DNA from: Priestia filamentosa | GTDB taxonomy: Bacteria; Bacillota; Bacilli; Bacillales; Bacillaceae_H | Length of the DNA: 64,000 nucleotides | Assembly (NCBI RefSeq): GCF_900177535.1 | Contig: NZ_FXAJ01000001.1 | Span: 1,030,214-1,094,213 of the forward strand | Direction of reading: 5' to 3' | Part shown: piece after piece, positions 61,425 through 64,000 of the stretch | Position numbering within the stretch: position 1 is the stretch's first letter | Layout: every line of letters begins with the position of its first letter | The notes under the pieces: generated by a model | Database searches by the model: none | The model's input: only the letters and a program-made list of their open reading frames with translations | Told to the model about the DNA's origin: nothing | Program-made: the position numbers and the translations under genes

Positions 61425-61994
61425 ATGATGTCACCTCGAAAAGCTGTAAAACATGAGCTAACAAGAGAAATGATATTAAACGTAGCGCGAAAGCTATTCG
61501 CTACAGAGGGATATAGTCATGTATCAATGAGGAAGATTGCTAAAGAGCTAGACTATAGCCATGGAGCGCTTTATTATCACTTTCAAAACAAGGCAGAGCT
61601 TTTTTCTGCGCTTGTTAAAGAAGATTTTTCACTTTTAGATGAAAAGTTTTATGAAGTGATGAAAAGAGAGATAAACGATGCCGAAAAACTTCAGTCTGTT
61701 CTTTTAACTTTTATTGAATTTGGCCTCACATATCCAAATCACTATGAGATTATGTTTCTTACAAAAGATAAAGAAGTAAAGTTTTATCAGCATAGTGGTC
61801 CAGAAGAAAGCTACAAAATGTTTGCAGAGGCCCTTAGTATACTTTCTAAAACAAAGCTATCGGTAAGTGAAGTATGGTCTATCTTCTTATCTCTTCACGG
61901 ATTTGTAGCACACCACTCATACTGTGAGCAGTCGTTTGAAGAAGTAAAGGATATGGCAAAAGCACACGTTAGGTTTTTATTAAAAAAGATTTAA
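61425..61994 (+). CDS. TetR-family regulator
   Basis: 189 residues. N-terminal TetR helix-turn-helix (MILNVARKLFATEGYSHVSMRKIAKELDYSHGALYYHFQNKAELFSALV). The ligand domain is not assignable. AAAGGGGAG precedes ATG 61425 (ATG 61428 also possible). It is flanked by two copies of TTGACC-AST-GGTCAA-like sites, one before itself and one before the downstream epimerase gene, so it likely represses both. Confidence 0.87.
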   Translation: MMSPRKAVKHELTREMILNVARKLFATEGYSHVSMRKIAKELDYSHGALYYHFQNKAELFSALVKEDFSLLDEKFYEVMKREINDAEKLQSVLLTFIEFGLTYPNHYEIMFLTKDKEVKFYQHSGPEESYKMFAEALSILSKTKLSVSEVWSIFLSLHGFVAHHSYCEQSFEEVKDMAKAHVRFLLKKI

Positions 61995-62026
61995 AAATAA
62001 AGGAGGAGTTTCCTCATTTATTTTTA
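61995..62026 (+). terminator. intrinsic terminator
   Basis: AAATAAAGGAGGA and TCCTCATTTATTT pair with one mismatch, followed by TTTA. Confidence 0.75.
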
Positions 62027-62033
62027 CCTTTAA

Positions 62034-62048
62034 TTAACCAGTGGTCAA
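62034..62048. promoter_or_regulatory. TetR operator, copy 2
   Basis: TTAACC-AGT-GGTCAA lies between the terminator and the epimerase gene; one mismatch from a perfect palindrome. Confidence 0.7.
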
Positions 62049-62070
62049 AAAATAAAAGGAAGTGATGGAT

Positions 62071-63015
62071 ATGAAGAAAGCTCTTGTTATAGGAGCAACA
62101 GGTGGAATGGGGAGTGCTCTTGTATATGAACTGATTGAAAGAGGAATTAAGGTTATTGCTTTTGCTCGAAACGAAAGAAAACTTCAGCGTTTTTTCGGAA
62201 AGGAAGAACTTGTTACAATACAAAAAGGCGATGTTTTTCATAATTTATCTTCCTCTGTTGCCGGAGCTGAAGTTATTTTCCATGCTGGAGCACTTCCGTA
62301 TGACCAATGGCAAGAAAAACAGGAACCATTTATGGAGTGTATCATAAAAGCAGCAAAAGAAAACAAAGCGAAGCTTGTGGTTGTCGACAATATTTATGCT
62401 TATGGAAGAAGTAAAGGAGAGAAAGTGAGAGAAAATGATGAGAAAAGTCCTCATACAAAAAAGGGGAAGATTCGGCTTCGCTTAGAACACTTGTTAGAAG
62501 AATCAAAGGTTCCTTATCTGCTTGCTCATTTTCCCGATTTTTACGGTCCGCGAGCAGAGAATACCCAGATTGACTATTTGTTACAAAGTATTATTAAAAA
62601 TAAAAAAGCAATGTTTGTTGGAAATCAAACAATAAAAAGAGAATATATTTATACTCCAGACGGAGCAAAAGCTCTTGTAGAACTTGCTCTTTGCGGAGAA
62701 GCTTATGGAGAAACGTGGAATATACCTGGCTATAGCGGGATTTCAGGAGACGAATTTCTTTCTTATATTAGAGAATATACAAATTATCAAAAACGAGTAG
62801 GAACAGCAACAAAGACAATGATTCGGCTTATTGGAATTTTTGATCGCAATATGAAGGAATTTATAGAAATGTTTTATTTAAATGAAGTCCCTTTGTTTCT
62901 AGACGGAACTAAATATGAGCATAAAATCGGAAAAATTCCAAGAACTCCTTATAAGGAAGGAATAAAACAAACAATTGATTATATGAAGAGGGAAAAGACG
63001 GGAAACGCTTCTTAA
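62071..63015 (+). CDS. NAD(P)-dependent epimerase/dehydratase-like SDR
   Basis: 314 residues, extended-SDR type: Rossmann motif GATGGMGSAL at the start, VVVDNIYAYGR with a Tyr, HFPDFYGPRAENTQIDYLLQSIIKN and REYIYTPDGAKALVEL. The canonical YxxxK is not clear (KIRLRLEHLLEE follows), so it may be an atypical member. GTG 62062 and ATG 62065 are in frame, but AAAAGGAAG is best spaced from ATG 62071. Controlled by the TetR site upstream. Substrate unknown; it could modify a nucleotide-sugar-like or aromatic compound. Confidence 0.82.
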   Translation: MKKALVIGATGGMGSALVYELIERGIKVIAFARNERKLQRFFGKEELVTIQKGDVFHNLSSSVAGAEVIFHAGALPYDQWQEKQEPFMECIIKAAKENKAKLVVVDNIYAYGRSKGEKVRENDEKSPHTKKGKIRLRLEHLLEESKVPYLLAHFPDFYGPRAENTQIDYLLQSIIKNKKAMFVGNQTIKREYIYTPDGAKALVELALCGEAYGETWNIPGYSGISGDEFLSYIREYTNYQKRVGTATKTMIRLIGIFDRNMKEFIEMFYLNEVPLFLDGTKYEHKIGKIPRTPYKEGIKQTIDYMKREKTGNAS

Positions 63016-63037
63016 GCGTTTCCTGTCTTTTTTTTAC
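63000..63037 (+). terminator. terminator overlapping the stop codon
   Basis: GGAAACGCTT-CTT-AAGCGTTTCC with outer GAC/GTC, then eight T's. Confidence 0.9.
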
Positions 63038-63165
63038 AAAATTTGAGAAAAGAAAAGCTATTCTTCTTTTTCCTACACTAATTATGTGTAAGTCACATAT
63101 ATATAAAGGTATACCCATTAAAGCTATGAGGATTATTTAAGAACTTTTTCGTAACTTTCATATTT

Positions 63166-63180
63166 TTGCAATCGTTTTCA
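63166..63180. promoter_or_regulatory. cre site before the PHB-depolymerase-like gene
   Basis: TTGCAATCGTTTTCA matches the 15-bp cre consensus at every position and lies directly against the ribosome binding site, so CcpA could block elongation or initiation. Confidence 0.75.
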
Positions 63181-63198
63181 TAAAAGGAGGAAAAAAGA

Positions 63199-64000
63199 GT
63201 GTTAAAAGCCTTGCAAGCATTTTTCTCTCTCGCACTTTGTCCACTGTTTGGTAGTCCTTCTGCATCAAGTGACTGTAATTTTGAAACAAGAGAAACGTTT
63301 AAGGAAGGGGAGTATGGAGGAAAAAGCTACAAGCTTTATGTTCCAAGTACGTATGACAAAGAAAAAGCATCTCCATTACTTGTTATGCTTCATGGCTGTA
63401 CCCAGTGTGCAACGGACTTTGCGATTGGTACTGAGATGAATATGCTAGCGGAAGAACACAATTTTCTTGTCCTCTATCCAGAACAAGATGCTAAAAGTAA
63501 TCCAAACAAGTGTTGGAATTGGTTTGAACCTCTTCATCAAGCGCGTGGTAGAGGAGAACCTGCAGCCATTGCCGGAATGATTGAAGAAATAAAAGAAGCA
63601 TACACAATTGATAATCATAAAGTGTTTATTGCAGGAATGTCAGCTGGAGGAGCAATGAGTATTATTATGGCTGCAGCTTATCCGGAAGTTTTTTCAGGAC
63701 TTGGAGTTGGAGCAGGATTAGAATATAAAGGAGCTACAAGTGTTTTTGATGCTTTAAATGTTATGAACAATGGAGGACCAAATCCGTTTGAACAAGGTTA
63801 CTTAGCATATAAAGAAATGGGAGAAAGGGCAAGAGTTATTCCCACTATTGTTTTTCATGGAACCTCTGATACAACAGTTGCACCAATTAACGGAGAGCAA
63901 GTTGTTTCCCAATGGATCGTTACAAATGATCTAGTGGAAAGGCATAATGCAGGATGGATTTGTCATGGAGTAAATGAAACAATAAAAGGAAAAGTGAGAA
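63199..64000 (+). CDS. secreted PHB-depolymerase family esterase (partial, runs off the end)
   Basis: The first 267 residues of a longer protein. GTG 63199 is preceded by AAAGGAGG. A signal peptide (VKALQAFFSLALCPLFGSPSAS) leads to an alpha/beta hydrolase with oxyanion motif MLHGCTQCATDF, nucleophile Ser148 in GMSAGGAM and Asp in HGTSDTTVAP. The family cleaves PHB, acetylxylan or feruloyl esters. The cre box suggests repression by preferred sugars. The catalytic His and the C-terminus lie beyond the window. Confidence 0.9.
   Translation, partial: MLKALQAFFSLALCPLFGSPSASSDCNFETRETFKEGEYGGKSYKLYVPSTYDKEKASPLLVMLHGCTQCATDFAIGTEMNMLAEEHNFLVLYPEQDAKSNPNKCWNWFEPLHQARGRGEPAAIAGMIEEIKEAYTIDNHKVFIAGMSAGGAMSIIMAAAYPEVFSGLGVGAGLEYKGATSVFDALNVMNNGGPNPFEQGYLAYKEMGERARVIPTIVFHGTSDTTVAPINGEQVVSQWIVTNDLVERHNAGWICHGVNETIKGKVR

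Overview
The window is a low-GC Firmicute chromosome segment, most likely Bacillaceae (Bacillus in the broad sense). The evidence is dense AGGAGG-type ribosome binding sites, GTG/TTG starts, hairpin-plus-T-run terminators, sigma-A/sigma-B promoters, CcpA cre boxes, and many orthologue-like genes (TrhO, YhfK, YwaD, YusV/YusZ, YflS, MccAB, LicT-BglPH, FatR-CYP102A, BdbDC-CadA). No tRNA, rRNA, CRISPR array, phage or IS transposase was seen.

Layout. 1-16 kb: lactonase, SMI1/LRR protein, tRNA hydroxylase TrhO, SDR, a two-gene lipoprotein/anchored-protein operon, an SLH-anchored surface protein behind a Pho-box-like promoter, secreted aminopeptidase YwaD, a PP2C phosphatase with an SDR, and a Fur-controlled siderophore ATPase. 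16-25 kb: YflS-like anion transporter, small membrane and stress proteins (one behind a good sigma-B promoter), AI-2E-family exporter, SulP transporter, and two candidate small RNAs between genes. 25-28.4 kb: an OppF-like gene split by a complete 2.53-kb group II intron inserted antisense to it. 28.6-33.6 kb: sulfur amino acid genes (metY, mccA, mccB), with an FbpA-like microprotein and a chimeric esterase/monooxygenase ORF between them.

35.9-41.9 kb is the most distinctive block. A PAS-AAA+ sigma-54 activator is followed by an upstream palindrome, a cre-like site and a near-perfect -24/-12 promoter. These drive a secreted hydrolase, a CitMHS transporter, an AtuA (DUF1446) protein and a small AtuA-related protein. 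It reads as a self-contained route in which an extracellular ester or oligomer is hydrolysed, the acid imported and then catabolised; the substrate is not evident. 42.6-47.2 kb is a beta-glucoside operon (licT-bglP-bglH) with cre control and two RAT antiterminators. 47.4-51.3 kb is FatR plus a P450-reductase fusion lacking the usual carboxylate-anchoring residues.

51.6-53.5 kb is a decaying patch (LuxR-type regulator with two nonsense codons, frameshifted methyltransferase). It is followed by gntP with two cre-like boxes, a GntR/ABC operon, a Cd/Zn ATPase with a metalloregulator-type operator, bdbDC, a remnant of an arsenite-permease-like gene, a TetR/epimerase pair sharing an operator, and a secreted PHB-depolymerase-like esterase behind a cre box that runs off the end.
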